Part shown: piece after piece, positions 1-6,292 of the stretch
Layout of the letters: the number at the start of each line of letters is the position of its first letter
How positions within the stretch are numbered: position 1 is the first letter of the stretch
Assembly (NCBI GenBank): GCA_021779635.1
Contig: JAJYAH010000201.1
Location: forward strand, 1 to 9,738
From: Pseudomonadota bacterium
GTDB taxonomy: Bacteria; Pseudomonadota; Alphaproteobacteria; Rhizobiales; Xanthobacteraceae
Reading direction: 5' to 3'
DNA length: 9,738 nt
Notes under the pieces: generated by a model
The model's database searches: none
The model's input: the letters and a program-made list of their open reading frames with translations, nothing else
What the model was told of the DNA's origin: nothing
Made by a program: the position numbers and the translations under genes

Positions 1-258
1 TCGAGGAGGGCGTGCATGGCCGACACCAGCTGGCGGCGGTCCCCGAGCACGGCCACCGGCGGTGACGGCTCGTGGAGCTCGATCCGGATGCCCCGCTGCT
101 CGGCGGTGGCCCGGACCCGCTCGACGGCCTCGGCCATGACCAGGTTCACGAGCACCGGCTCGCGCGGCGGGGCCTCCTCCGACTCGATCCGGCTGAGGTC
201 GAGCAGGTCGTCGATGATGCGGCTCACCCGGAAGGCCTCGGTGTGGATGCGGCTGGGC
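1..258 (-). CDS. Sensor histidine kinase, internal fragment (actinobacterial-looking)
   Basis: Reading on the minus strand from about 258 down to 1 gives a continuous frame with the end of a HisKA dimerisation helix, including IIDDLLDLSRIE, then a PVxVxxVxxEAVERV segment, and the start of the HATPase domain, including a GDRRQLVSAMHALLD N-box approach. This is the standard layout of a membrane-linked two-component kinase of the SenX3/PhoR type. The phosphoacceptor histidine lies upstream of what is present and the N, G1 and G2 boxes lie beyond base 1, so the fragment is broken on both sides. The wording TEAFRVSRIIDDLLDLSRIE and the visibly higher GC, with almost every third base G or C, resemble actinobacteria and not the rest of the window. 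The gene stops making sense at about 255-262, where a thioesterase on the other strand begins. The kinase identity is clear; the taxonomic call is inference. Confidence 0.8.
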
Positions 259-265
259 CGATTCA
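250..265. other. Suspected chimeric junction 1
   Basis: On the low side of this point the minus strand encodes a histidine kinase in high-GC, actinobacterial-style sequence. On the high side the plus strand encodes the second half of a hotdog-fold thioesterase in alphaproteobacterial style. Both proteins are cut in mid-domain at the same place, and neither has a start or stop there. Nothing resembling an insertion sequence end, target duplication or recombination site is visible. An assembly or cloning join is the simplest reading; the exact base cannot be fixed by eye. Confidence 0.7.
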
Positions 266-453
266 TTCCGATCGTCACGCTGGACCTGAGGCTCGATTAC
301 ATGCGCCCGGCGGTGAAGGGTGAAACGGTGATCGCGCGCTGCGAATGCGTAAAGCTGACCAAACAGATCGCGTTCATCCGGGGGGTCGCCCACGGCGGCG
401 ATCCGGATCGGCCGATCGCGCATAGCGCGGCGACCTTCATGCTCAGCAGCTAG
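262..453 (+). pseudogene. PaaI-type hotdog thioesterase, C-terminal fragment
   Basis: From about base 262 the plus strand reads PIVTLDLRLDYMRPA, then a basic VIARCECVKLTKQIAFIRG strand, then PIAHSAATFML and a TAG stop at 451-453. This is the C-terminal half of a PaaI/YbgC-like acyl-CoA thioesterase: the TLDLRxDYxRPA segment and the final xATFM strand are typical. About 63 residues remain of a family that normally has 130-170, and the active-site helix is missing. The open frame continues upstream to an ATG at 16, but that part is the antisense of the histidine kinase, so this start is not real. The gene is cut by the junction near 258 and may be intact in the source genome. The stop overlaps the stop of the convergent frame at 450. 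Confidence 0.75.
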
Positions 454-524
454 GCGGCTTTCCCGCTCTTGCGCTCTTCTGCTCTGCGAAGGACGTCATA
501 GGCTGCCTGCACCTTCTGAAACTT
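450..524 (-). other. J-domain-like C-terminal tail (tentative)
   Basis: The last 24-25 residues of the frame, starting at KFQKVQAAYDVLRRAEE and ending in GKAA, resemble the last helix of a DnaJ domain (family pattern EEKFKEINEAYEVLSDPEKR). The diagnostic HPD loop and helices I-III are missing. If right, this is the end of a J-domain protein gene whose upstream part has been replaced by the FAH gene. The match is short, so it may be another helical protein. Confidence 0.4.
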
Positions 525-530
525 GTCGGC
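519..530. other. Suspected chimeric junction 2
   Basis: FAH-family sequence runs without disturbance up to the codons for A-A-D-K (522-533 on the minus strand) and is lost immediately after. The following residues fit a different family while the frame stays open, which one in three random joins would do. No flanking repeat or mobile-element end is visible. It could be a real deletion fusing two genes or a second assembly join. Confidence 0.55.
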
Positions 531-746
531 GGCTTCCTTCAGATGCTTGAGGTAATTCAGGCCGACGCAATAGAAGGTGCGCGGTATCAGCGGCAGTTCG
601 ATCTTGACCTGCGCCAGGGAATGCGAGCGCTGCGTGCGTTGCCATTCGCCGAACGGCTCACCGCTGACCGCGATGACGCGGTCGCTTTCGACAATGCCCC
701 AGGAAGTCTGTCCGTTCGCGGTGAACTTCAGCCAACGCATCTGCAA

Positions 747-752
747 TCCTCT
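747..752 (-). promoter_or_regulatory. Ribosome binding site of the FAH gene
   Basis: AGAGGA on the minus strand, starting directly after the TAA stop of the monooxygenase gene (753-755) and six bases before the ATG at 740. It decides the start in favour of 740 over the TTG at 746, which would lie against the motif with no spacer. Confidence 0.7.
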
Positions 753-2120
753 TTATTCCGCCGCCGCCTGCGGCGATGTTTTCCACGCGCCAGCCGCCGG
801 GCGCGGCAGCCCGAGATTCTCGCGCAGGGTCTTGCCGGCATAATCCTTGTGAAACAGACCGCGCCGCTGCAACTCCGGAACGACGTGGCGGACGAAGTCG
901 GCATATGAGCCCGGCACATAGGTCGCCGCGATCACAAAACCATCACAGCCGCGGCCGACGAACATTTCCTCCAGCCGATCGGCGATTTCCTTCGGGCCGC
1001 CGACGATCGCGTCCTGGGTCTGGCCGCGGCCGCTGAAGGTGATGAAATCGCGCGTGCTGGGATGGGTCTTGCCGCTGGTCTTGAGCACGCCGTCGCGGAT
1101 GCCAAGCATTCCCTGCATGCCCTGCAGCTCTTCGGTGGTCAGCGGTTCGTCGATGCCCTTGGAGGCGAAATCGTAGTTCAGTCCTTCCGACAGCAGCGAC
1201 AGCGCATCAATCTCCAGCGGCAGCTTTTCGATCAGCGCCATCTTGTCTTCGGCCTCGGACTTGGTCGCGCCCGGTACCGGTGTGATCAAGTTGCAGAGAA
1301 ACATCCGATCGGGATCGCGGCCGGCCTTGACGGCCTCATTCCTGATCGCGTCGTAGCCTTGCTTGGCGCTCGCCAGGTTGCGCGCCGCGGTGAATATCAC
1401 CTCGCCCCAGCGCCCGGCGAAACGTTGGCCACGGCCGCTGGCGCCGGCCTGAATAATGACGGGATGGCCCTGCTGCGAGCGCGGCACCGTGAACGGCCCG
1501 CGCGACTTGAAGAACGGACCGTTGTGATCGAGGCGCTTGACCTTGTCCGGATCGGCGAACCGGCCGCTGGCCTTGTCGATCAGCAATGAACCGTCTTCCC
1601 AGGTGTCCCAATGGCCGAGCACGACTTCCATGAATTCGTCGGCGCGGTCGTAACGGAAATCATGATCGAGATGGGCGTCCTTTCCCATATTATGGGCTTC
1701 GCCGTCATTGACCGACGTGACCACATTCCAGGCGGCGCGGCCTCCTGTCATCAGATCGAGGGTGGCGAACCTGCGGGCGACATCGAACGGTTCATAATAG
1801 GTGGTGGAGCAGGTCGATGCGAGGCCGAGCTTTTCGGTGGCCATGCCCATCGCAGTCAGCACGACGAGGGGATCCATCTTGACGCAGCGGATGCCGTATT
1901 CGACGGTATGGGCGTGATCGTTGCCGTAGCGATCCGGCATGGCCAGGCGATCGTCGAAAAACGCCATGTGGAATTTCCCGGATTCGAGGATCCGCCCGAT
2001 CTCCTGATAGTAGTCGGATGACATCGAATCGTCGCGTGACTCCGGATGACGCCACGAGCTCGGAAGGTTGGTGCAGTTCTGCGCCTGCAGGAAACCGACC
2101 AGCGCCATTTGCCGTGTCAT
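753..2120 (-). CDS. NtaA/SnaA/DszA-family FMN-dependent monooxygenase
   Basis: A 455-residue luciferase-like (LLM) flavin monooxygenase of the nitrilotriacetate monooxygenase component A group, full length for the family (about 440-455). Seen in order: an N-terminal strand MTRQMALVGFLQAQ, AFFDDRLA at 53-60, the family hallmark LMTGGRAAWNVVTS at 123-136, DEFMEV near 161, PVIIQAGASGRG at 220-231 for phosphate/FMN contact, and a C-terminal GPKEIADRLEEMF helix. Members use FMNH2 delivered by a separate flavin reductase, none of which is in the window, to oxygenate amines, sulfur compounds or other small molecules; the substrate here cannot be assigned. The ATG at 2120 has GGGAGG six bases upstream. 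The dehydrogenase gene ends 43 bases before it and the FAH gene begins 12 bases after, so it sits inside an operon. Confidence 0.93.
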   Translation of the reverse strand: MTRQMALVGFLQAQNCTNLPSSWRHPESRDDSMSSDYYQEIGRILESGKFHMAFFDDRLAMPDRYGNDHAHTVEYGIRCVKMDPLVVLTAMGMATEKLGLASTCSTTYYEPFDVARRFATLDLMTGGRAAWNVVTSVNDGEAHNMGKDAHLDHDFRYDRADEFMEVVLGHWDTWEDGSLLIDKASGRFADPDKVKRLDHNGPFFKSRGPFTVPRSQQGHPVIIQAGASGRGQRFAGRWGEVIFTAARNLASAKQGYDAIRNEAVKAGRDPDRMFLCNLITPVPGATKSEAEDKMALIEKLPLEIDALSLLSEGLNYDFASKGIDEPLTTEELQGMQGMLGIRDGVLKTSGKTHPSTRDFITFSGRGQTQDAIVGGPKEIADRLEEMFVGRGCDGFVIAATYVPGSYADFVRHVVPELQRRGLFHKDYAGKTLRENLGLPRPAAGAWKTSPQAAAE

Positions 2121-2163
2121 CGAGAGCCTCCCGGTTACGCCGAAGCCGGCATGAATTTCGGAT

Positions 2164-3213
2164 TCATAGATCGAGTTCGGCGGTCAGTTTGTATTCGCCG
2201 GCCAGCGCGCGCAACTTGTCCCAAGTGGCGTCTTCGATGTCGATGCCGGCGACCTTGCGCTGCTGCTCGCGGATATATTCGACCTCGCCTGGATAGAACA
2301 CGCCGGTAGAGCCCTCGGACGGTGGCGTGGCCTTGAGATAGCGCGCGAATTCGGCGACCTCTTTCTTGAAATCCTTCAGCGGACGAAACGCCGCGACATT
2401 GAACACCGCCATGAAGCATCCGTCATTATGCCGGCCAGTCGGCTCGACCCCGAAGCCCAGGCCGGTGAGCAGCCCGCACAGCACCTCGACCATCGCTGCC
2501 AGGCCGCTGCCCTTGTAACCTTCGGTGCCGCCGAGCGGCAGCAGCGCGCCGCCCTTGCGGAATTGCAGGGGGTCGGTGGTTTGACGCCCTTCGCTGTCGA
2601 CGATCCAGCCGGTGGGAATTTCCTCGCCGCGCGCAGCGGCAAGCTGGATCTTCCCGGCCGCGACTGCCGATGTCGCCATATCGAGATAGAACGGCGCATC
2701 GAGATCCGACGGTACAGCGATTGAAATCGGATTGGTGCCCAGCCGCGCCTCGCGGCCGCCGAACGGCGCGACGGCCTTCGGCGAACGGCCGGAATCGGCG
2801 GTGGCCAGCCCGATCATGCCTTCGCGCATCGCCATCATCGGATAGGCGGCCAGCCGTCCGACATGGCTTTGTCGAAATACCGTACAGGCCGCGACGTTGG
2901 CCGTTTTCGCCTTTTCGATCGTCAGTGCCATCGCCTTGGCATTGACGTGAAAGCCGAAGCCCCAATGACCGTCGATGACGGTCGTGGTCGGCGATTCCTG
3001 CACGATCGTCCACTTCGCGCCGGGAACGATATGCCCGACCTTGATGCGGTCGATATAGGTCGGGATCGCGATCACCCCATGCGAGTCATGGCCCGCCAGG
3101 TTGGCGTTGACGCAGCCAACCGCCACGGCGTTGGCTTCCTCGTCCGACGCCCCGGCGGCCTTGAGAAGTGCTGCGCCGATGCGCGTAAGACGGTCGGCCT
3201 GCACCAGCGCCAT
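2164..3213 (-). CDS. Malate/L-lactate dehydrogenase family oxidoreductase (Ldh2/AllD type)
   Basis: A 349-residue NAD(P)-dependent 2-hydroxyacid or imine oxidoreductase of the Ldh2/AllD/ComC family, which is unrelated to classical lactate dehydrogenases. Visible marks are GHDSHGV at 41-47 with the family's conserved histidine, RQSHVGRLAAYP at 114-125 with a second conserved histidine, the cofactor-contact LGTNPI at 158-163, LDMATS at 177-182, and LPLGGTEGYKGSGLA near 236-250. Members include malate, L-lactate, ureidoglycolate and sulfolactate dehydrogenases and delta1-piperideine-2-carboxylate reductase, so the substrate is open. The frame stays open upstream to 3498, but the ATG at 3213 has AAGAGGA six bases ahead and gives the usual family length and N-terminus, so it is preferred. 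It lies 143 bases downstream of the 97-residue gene and 43 bases upstream of the monooxygenase. Confidence 0.92.
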   Translation of the reverse strand: MALVQADRLTRIGAALLKAAGASDEEANAVAVGCVNANLAGHDSHGVIAIPTYIDRIKVGHIVPGAKWTIVQESPTTTVIDGHWGFGFHVNAKAMALTIEKAKTANVAACTVFRQSHVGRLAAYPMMAMREGMIGLATADSGRSPKAVAPFGGREARLGTNPISIAVPSDLDAPFYLDMATSAVAAGKIQLAAARGEEIPTGWIVDSEGRQTTDPLQFRKGGALLPLGGTEGYKGSGLAAMVEVLCGLLTGLGFGVEPTGRHNDGCFMAVFNVAAFRPLKDFKKEVAEFARYLKATPPSEGSTGVFYPGEVEYIREQQRKVAGIDIEDATWDKLRALAGEYKLTAELDL

Positions 3214-3219
3214 GGGAGT

Positions 3220-3226
3220 TCCTCTT
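3220..3226 (-). promoter_or_regulatory. Ribosome binding site of the dehydrogenase gene
   Basis: AAGAGGA on the minus strand, six bases before the ATG at 3213. It supports the 349-residue form over the 444-residue open frame that begins at 3498. The 143-base gap in which it lies holds no further gene and no promoter that I can support. Confidence 0.7.
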
Positions 3227-3356
3227 TCAGCGCCCGCGCGCCAGCGGGTCTTGCTTGTTGTTGTGGCACATGGTCTCAAAGCGATGACCGGAGGGCAAGT
3301 GGCAAGATATCGAAATCGTCGGGGCTGCCAGCGACGGTCGCCGCGACCAGATTCCA

Positions 3357-3650
3357 TCAGGCGGAATTGAAATGGCGGGCCTTGCGCGGAAAATCGGCGG
3401 GCCAAGGCAGCGATGTCTGATCTGCGAGCGACTGAAGGAATACTTCCGCGCCGATCGCGAAGGATGAGCCGTCCGGCAGTTGCAGGCTTGAACACCACTG
3501 GGCCGGCATCGGCTGCCGCACCCTGCGCATCTCAAATGCCGGACCCCACCACCATGCCGGGGCCGGCGATCTCTCCTGCTCCGGGACCGCGCGCCATTGC
3601 GCGAACTCACCCACGACGCGTTCGAATTGCAGATTCGCGGCTTGATGCAT
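3357..3650 (-). CDS. Hypothetical protein, 97 residues, tryptophan-rich
   Basis: A small protein I cannot assign to a named family. Arguments for a real gene are an ATG at 3650 with GAGGA five bases upstream, a position in line with its neighbours (53 bases after the cupin gene, 143 before the dehydrogenase), and a composition that reads as folded protein. It has FERVVGEFAQWRAV near the N-terminus, an unusual PAPAWWWGPAFE run near residues 29-40, then QPMPAQWCSSLQLPDGSSFAIGAEVFLQSLA and a basic C-terminal end. There is no signal peptide, membrane segment or metal motif; it is probably cytosolic. I have a faint recollection of similar conserved hypotheticals in Bradyrhizobium but cannot confirm it. 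Placement in the operon suggests an accessory or substrate-related role, which is inference only. Confidence 0.65.
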   Translation of the reverse strand: MHQAANLQFERVVGEFAQWRAVPEQERSPAPAWWWGPAFEMRRVRQPMPAQWCSSLQLPDGSSFAIGAEVFLQSLADQTSLPWPADFPRKARHFNSA

Positions 3651-3703
3651 GATTGTCCTCGGCCGTCGGCACGATCGCCCGGGCGTACGCGTATCCGCCG
3701 GCG

Positions 3704-4165
3704 CTATTTCTCTTCAGCGGGGAATGCGGTCGCCGGGCCTTCGCCCATGATCAGCAGCACCGCTTCCTCGTCCTTGACGCCATCCCAATGCACCTGCTTG
3801 CCGAAATGGGTGATGAAACTTCCCGCCGGCATCGGGGTGGTGTTGGCGGGATCGAATTTCGGACCGGAGCCCACCCACCAGGTGCCCTTGACCACGACAA
3901 TAAAGCGGTCGTTGGGATGGAAGTGCGGCCGGCTGAAATGATTGCCCGCGGTCCATTTGATATAGACGGCATAGAATCCGGGCTTGGTCGGATCGCCGAC
4001 CAGGACGGCCATTTGCGCGCCCTCTGGGCCGACCGGACTCCACTGAATCTGGTCCGGCAATTTGTAGATCACCGCGGCGGGATTGAGTTCGGCGGCGGAG
4101 CCGACGCTCAGCATGCCGGCAAGACAGATCGGAATCAGGAGATATCGCCAAAGCCGATTTGTCAT
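3704..4165 (-). CDS. Secreted cupin-domain protein
   Basis: A 153-residue single-domain cupin with an N-terminal signal peptide: MTNRLWRYLL, a hydrophobic stretch to about residue 20, and a likely signal peptidase I site after VGSAA near 25, so it should act in the periplasm. The first cupin motif is RPHFHPNDRF...VVKG, with two metal-ligand histidines in HFH but arginine where many cupins have the glutamate ligand. The second motif is PMPAGSFITHFGKQVHWDG. The fold is confident; whether it is an enzyme, a metal-dependent dioxygenase relative or a binding protein is not. The ATG at 4165 has a strong GGAGGA four bases upstream. It is the first gene of the proposed catabolic operon, so transcription probably starts in the gap at 4166-4354. 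Confidence 0.88.
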   Translation of the reverse strand: MTNRLWRYLLIPICLAGMLSVGSAAELNPAAVIYKLPDQIQWSPVGPEGAQMAVLVGDPTKPGFYAVYIKWTAGNHFSRPHFHPNDRFIVVVKGTWWVGSGPKFDPANTTPMPAGSFITHFGKQVHWDGVKDEEAVLLIMGEGPATAFPAEEK

Positions 4166-4354
4166 GGTGTCCTCCGCTGCGGGATGCGTGAGCTCAATTG
4201 CAGGCCCAAGTTCATCTGATCATTGTGCCATGCTAACCGGTATGGTTGCGACGGTGCAAGCCGCGCGCTTGCATGCGTCCCGGCCGAGGCTTGAGCGCAG
4301 CGCAATTGCAACTGGAAAAACCGCGCTTCCGTCTCAAGTTCTGCAAAGTACAGA
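4166..4354. other. Intergenic region between galE and the cupin gene
   Basis: About 190 bases without a gene. It must hold the end of the galE transcript and, most likely, the promoter of the cupin-led operon. I see a perfect short dyad at 4255-4273 and a palindromic GCAATTGC at 4302-4309. I see no hairpin followed by a T-run on the minus strand and no good -35/-10 pair, so read-through from galE cannot be excluded. Confidence 0.5.
4255..4273. repeat. Inverted repeat, 7-base arms around a 5-base centre
   Basis: TGCAAGC, centre CGCGC, then GCTTGCA: a perfect dyad in the gap between galE and the cupin gene, about 90-110 bases upstream of the cupin ATG. There is no T-run on either side, so it is not an ordinary intrinsic terminator. 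It could be an operator for a dimeric repressor or a transcript-end hairpin. Chance occurrence in GC-rich DNA is possible. Confidence 0.4.
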
Positions 4355-5434
4355 TCAGGCCGTTATGACTGGAGGCGGCGACAAACCCGCGCCGGTTTGG
4401 ACCGACGCTTCCGTCTTGGGCGGATGAGCCTTGCTGTGCCATGCCCAGGCGGTTCGGATGATGGTTGCGAGATCTGAATGCGCGGGACGGAATTTCAGGG
4501 TCTGGCGCGCCGCGGTGGGGTCGGCGACCAGATAGGTCGGATCGCCGGCGCGGCGCGGCTTGATGACATGGGCCACCTTCCGTCCGGTCTCGGCTGCGAT
4601 GGCGCTGAGGATTTCGCGCACCGAGAAGCCCGTACCGGTGCCGAGATTGAAGGTGCCACCGGTATGCCCCTTCATCAGAAGTTCCAGCGCACGCATGTGC
4701 GCCGCCGCCAGATCGGTGACATGAATATAGTCGCGGGTCGCGGTGCCGTCGGGCGTGTCATAATCGTCGCCGAACACCGCGAAGTCCGCAACATGACCCT
4801 GCAGCGCCATCATCGCGCGGGGAATGAGATGGGTCTCGTTATCGCGCAACTCGCCGATCCCGCCTGAGGCGTCGGCGCCGCTGGCGTTGAAATAGCGCAG
4901 GCAAAACGCTCCCAACCCGTAGGCGCTGCGATAATCCGCGAGCATTCGCTCGATCATCCATTTCGAGGCGCCGTAGGGATTGATGGGCGCGCAAGGATGG
5001 CTTTCGTGCAGGGCGTTGCTGTCGGCATTGCCGTAGACCGCGCCGGTCGAGGAGAACACCAGGCGGTTGCAGCCGGCCTCGCGCATCGCATCGAGCAGCG
5101 ACAGCGTGCCGGCGACATTGTTCAGGTAATATTTCCGCGGGTCGACGACCGACTCGCCGACCAGGCTCGATGCTGCGAAATGCATCACCGCGACGACAGG
5201 ATGCTGCGCGAAGGCGTGAGCCAGCGCGGCCTTGTCCAGGAGGTCGCCGACCACCAGCGAGCCGGTGACGAAATTGCGGTGACCGGTCGATAAATTGTCG
5301 TAGGCGACCGGATGATATCCGGCCGCCAGCAGCGCCCTGCAGCAATGCGAACCGATATAGCCGGCGCCGCCGGTGACCAGAACGGCCGGACGATCGCTCA
5401 AACCGGTACCCGTCTTGCGAAGCGTGTGGTTCAT
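4355..5434 (-). CDS. galE: UDP-glucose 4-epimerase
   Basis: A 359-residue extended short-chain dehydrogenase of the GalE type that interconverts UDP-glucose and UDP-galactose using bound NAD in the cytoplasm. Seen: the Rossmann glycine motif TGGAGYIGSH at 21-30, YDNLSTG near 45-51, MHFAA near 84, SSTGAVYG at 128-135, catalytic YGASK at 154-158, LRYFNASGAD near 180, and the C-terminal FNLGTGTGFSV and RAGDPTYLVADP segments of true GalE proteins. It is about 20-30 residues longer than the usual ~330 because of short extensions at both ends. The upstream glycosyltransferase gene ends 33 bases before its ATG and the Shine-Dalgarno is weak, so it is probably the last gene of the polysaccharide operon, supplying UDP-galactose or a related UDP-sugar. 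UDP-N-acetyl sugar use cannot be excluded. Confidence 0.95.
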   Translation of the reverse strand: MNHTLRKTGTGLSDRPAVLVTGGAGYIGSHCCRALLAAGYHPVAYDNLSTGHRNFVTGSLVVGDLLDKAALAHAFAQHPVVAVMHFAASSLVGESVVDPRKYYLNNVAGTLSLLDAMREAGCNRLVFSSTGAVYGNADSNALHESHPCAPINPYGASKWMIERMLADYRSAYGLGAFCLRYFNASGADASGGIGELRDNETHLIPRAMMALQGHVADFAVFGDDYDTPDGTATRDYIHVTDLAAAHMRALELLMKGHTGGTFNLGTGTGFSVREILSAIAAETGRKVAHVIKPRRAGDPTYLVADPTAARQTLKFRPAHSDLATIIRTAWAWHSKAHPPKTEASVQTGAGLSPPPVITA

Positions 5435-5467
5435 CGCAGCACCCGGTGCAGGATTATCAAATCGGCG

Positions 5468-6292
5468 CTAGCCTTGTGGCGTTCGATCGGTGTTGGAGGA
5501 CCGGCTCTTGTGGAACAACAGATAGAGTGCGCGGGGATTGGTGGTCAGATATCGCCAGAACAGGCGGCGTGGCTCCAGCCAGATCCGCCAGGCCCATTCG
5601 AGCCCGATCTGCTGCATCCATCGCGGGGCCCTGGGCCGGCTGCCGGACAGGAAGTTGAACAAGCCGCCGGAGGTCTTGATGACGCCGACATTGGACAGCC
5701 GCGGGGCGAACTCCTCGACAAAGGCCTGTTCATAGGGAACGCCAAGCGCCACCCACAGATAATCCGGCGCCAGCGCGTTGATCTCGTCGACCCTGGCCCG
5801 GAGCGCGTCGCCTCTCAGATAGCCGTGGGAATGTCCAACGACCCGCAAATCGGGGTACATCTTCCGCACATTGGTGACGGCGGCGGCGTTTTCGTCTTCA
5901 TCGGCGCCGAACATGTAGAACGTCAACCCTGCCGCGGCGGCTTTGCGGGCGACGACATGAAACAGGTCGGTGGTCGCAACGCGCTCCGGCAGCGGTGTCG
6001 ATGATCTCAGCCGCGACACCGTAACCAGCGGCTGTCCGTCGGCATTGATGAGATCGGCGGCGCGGAACAGCCGTCCGGTCATCGGCTCGGTTGAACAGCG
6101 CGCCAGTACTTCGCCGTTGGCGGATGTCAGATACAGCGGCCGGCCGACCCGGCGCTCCGGGAATACCAGGTCGATCATGAAATTGGCGGTCTGCTCGATA
6201 TCAAGGACGGCGAGCCGCAGTCCGCCCAGCGAGATTCGAGGCACGCCGGCGGTGGCGGCCCTCCCTACGGGATTTGCACGGCGCTCAAGCAT
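5468..6292 (-). CDS. WecG/TagA/CpsF family glycosyltransferase (GT26)
   Basis: A 274-residue glycosyltransferase of the WecG/TagA/CpsF family, which adds the second sugar, often N-acetylmannosaminuronate or N-acetylmannosamine, to a lipid-linked first sugar at the inner face of the membrane. Seen: LTSANGEV at 55-62, the ADG motif at 84-86 with the presumed catalytic aspartate, PERVATTDLF at 102-111, FYMFGADEDE near 125-134, LWVALGVPYEQAF at 179-191, and the C-terminal GGLFNFLSG...RAPRWMQQIGLEWAWR...EPRRLFWRYL membrane-association region. Length is normal. The ATG at 6292 overlaps the end of the Wzz-fusion gene by eight bases (ATGCTTGA) with little Shine-Dalgarno, suggesting translational coupling. 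The family includes Caulobacter HfsJ; donor and acceptor are not predictable here. Confidence 0.93.
   Translation of the reverse strand: MLERRANPVGRAATAGVPRISLGGLRLAVLDIEQTANFMIDLVFPERRVGRPLYLTSANGEVLARCSTEPMTGRLFRAADLINADGQPLVTVSRLRSSTPLPERVATTDLFHVVARKAAAAGLTFYMFGADEDENAAAVTNVRKMYPDLRVVGHSHGYLRGDALRARVDEINALAPDYLWVALGVPYEQAFVEEFAPRLSNVGVIKTSGGLFNFLSGSRPRAPRWMQQIGLEWAWRIWLEPRRLFWRYLTTNPRALYLLFHKSRSSNTDRTPQG

Larger units (their letters stand above)
450..740 (-). pseudogene. FAH-family hydrolase, N-terminal part with foreign tail
   Basis: Residues 1 to about 72 match the N-terminal domain of fumarylacetoacetate hydrolase family proteins (2-hydroxyhepta-2,4-diene-1,7-dioate isomerase/acylpyruvase type): MRWLKF, a WGIVExDRVIAV strand, GEPFGEW, and the hallmark LIPRTFYCVGLNYLKHLKEA. 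The family normally runs to about 280 residues with the metal-binding ExE...D catalytic domain, all of which is absent here. After ADK (about 522-530) the frame continues into 23-24 residues unlike any FAH protein and ends at a TAG at 450-452, giving 96 residues. The ATG at 740 is chosen over a TTG at 746 because AGAGGA sits six bases ahead of it. The gap to the upstream monooxygenase is only 12 bases, so the two are probably co-transcribed and the enzyme would act on a product of that pathway. As written it cannot be catalytic. Confidence 0.75.

Noticed and set aside
16..453. One continuous 145-residue plus-strand frame
   Set aside because: Its first ~80 codons are antisense to a clear histidine kinase; only the part after about 262 is thioesterase. 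It exists only because of the junction.
3233..3248. Short hairpin CCCGC/GCGGG just upstream of the dehydrogenase ribosome binding site
   Set aside because: Five GC pairs with a six-base loop are common in this composition; no riboswitch-like context was seen.
3214..3498. N-terminal extension of the dehydrogenase by 95 residues
   Set aside because: The extension overlaps the 97-residue gene in another frame, is arginine-rich, and the ATG at 3213 has a good ribosome binding site and family-typical N-terminus.
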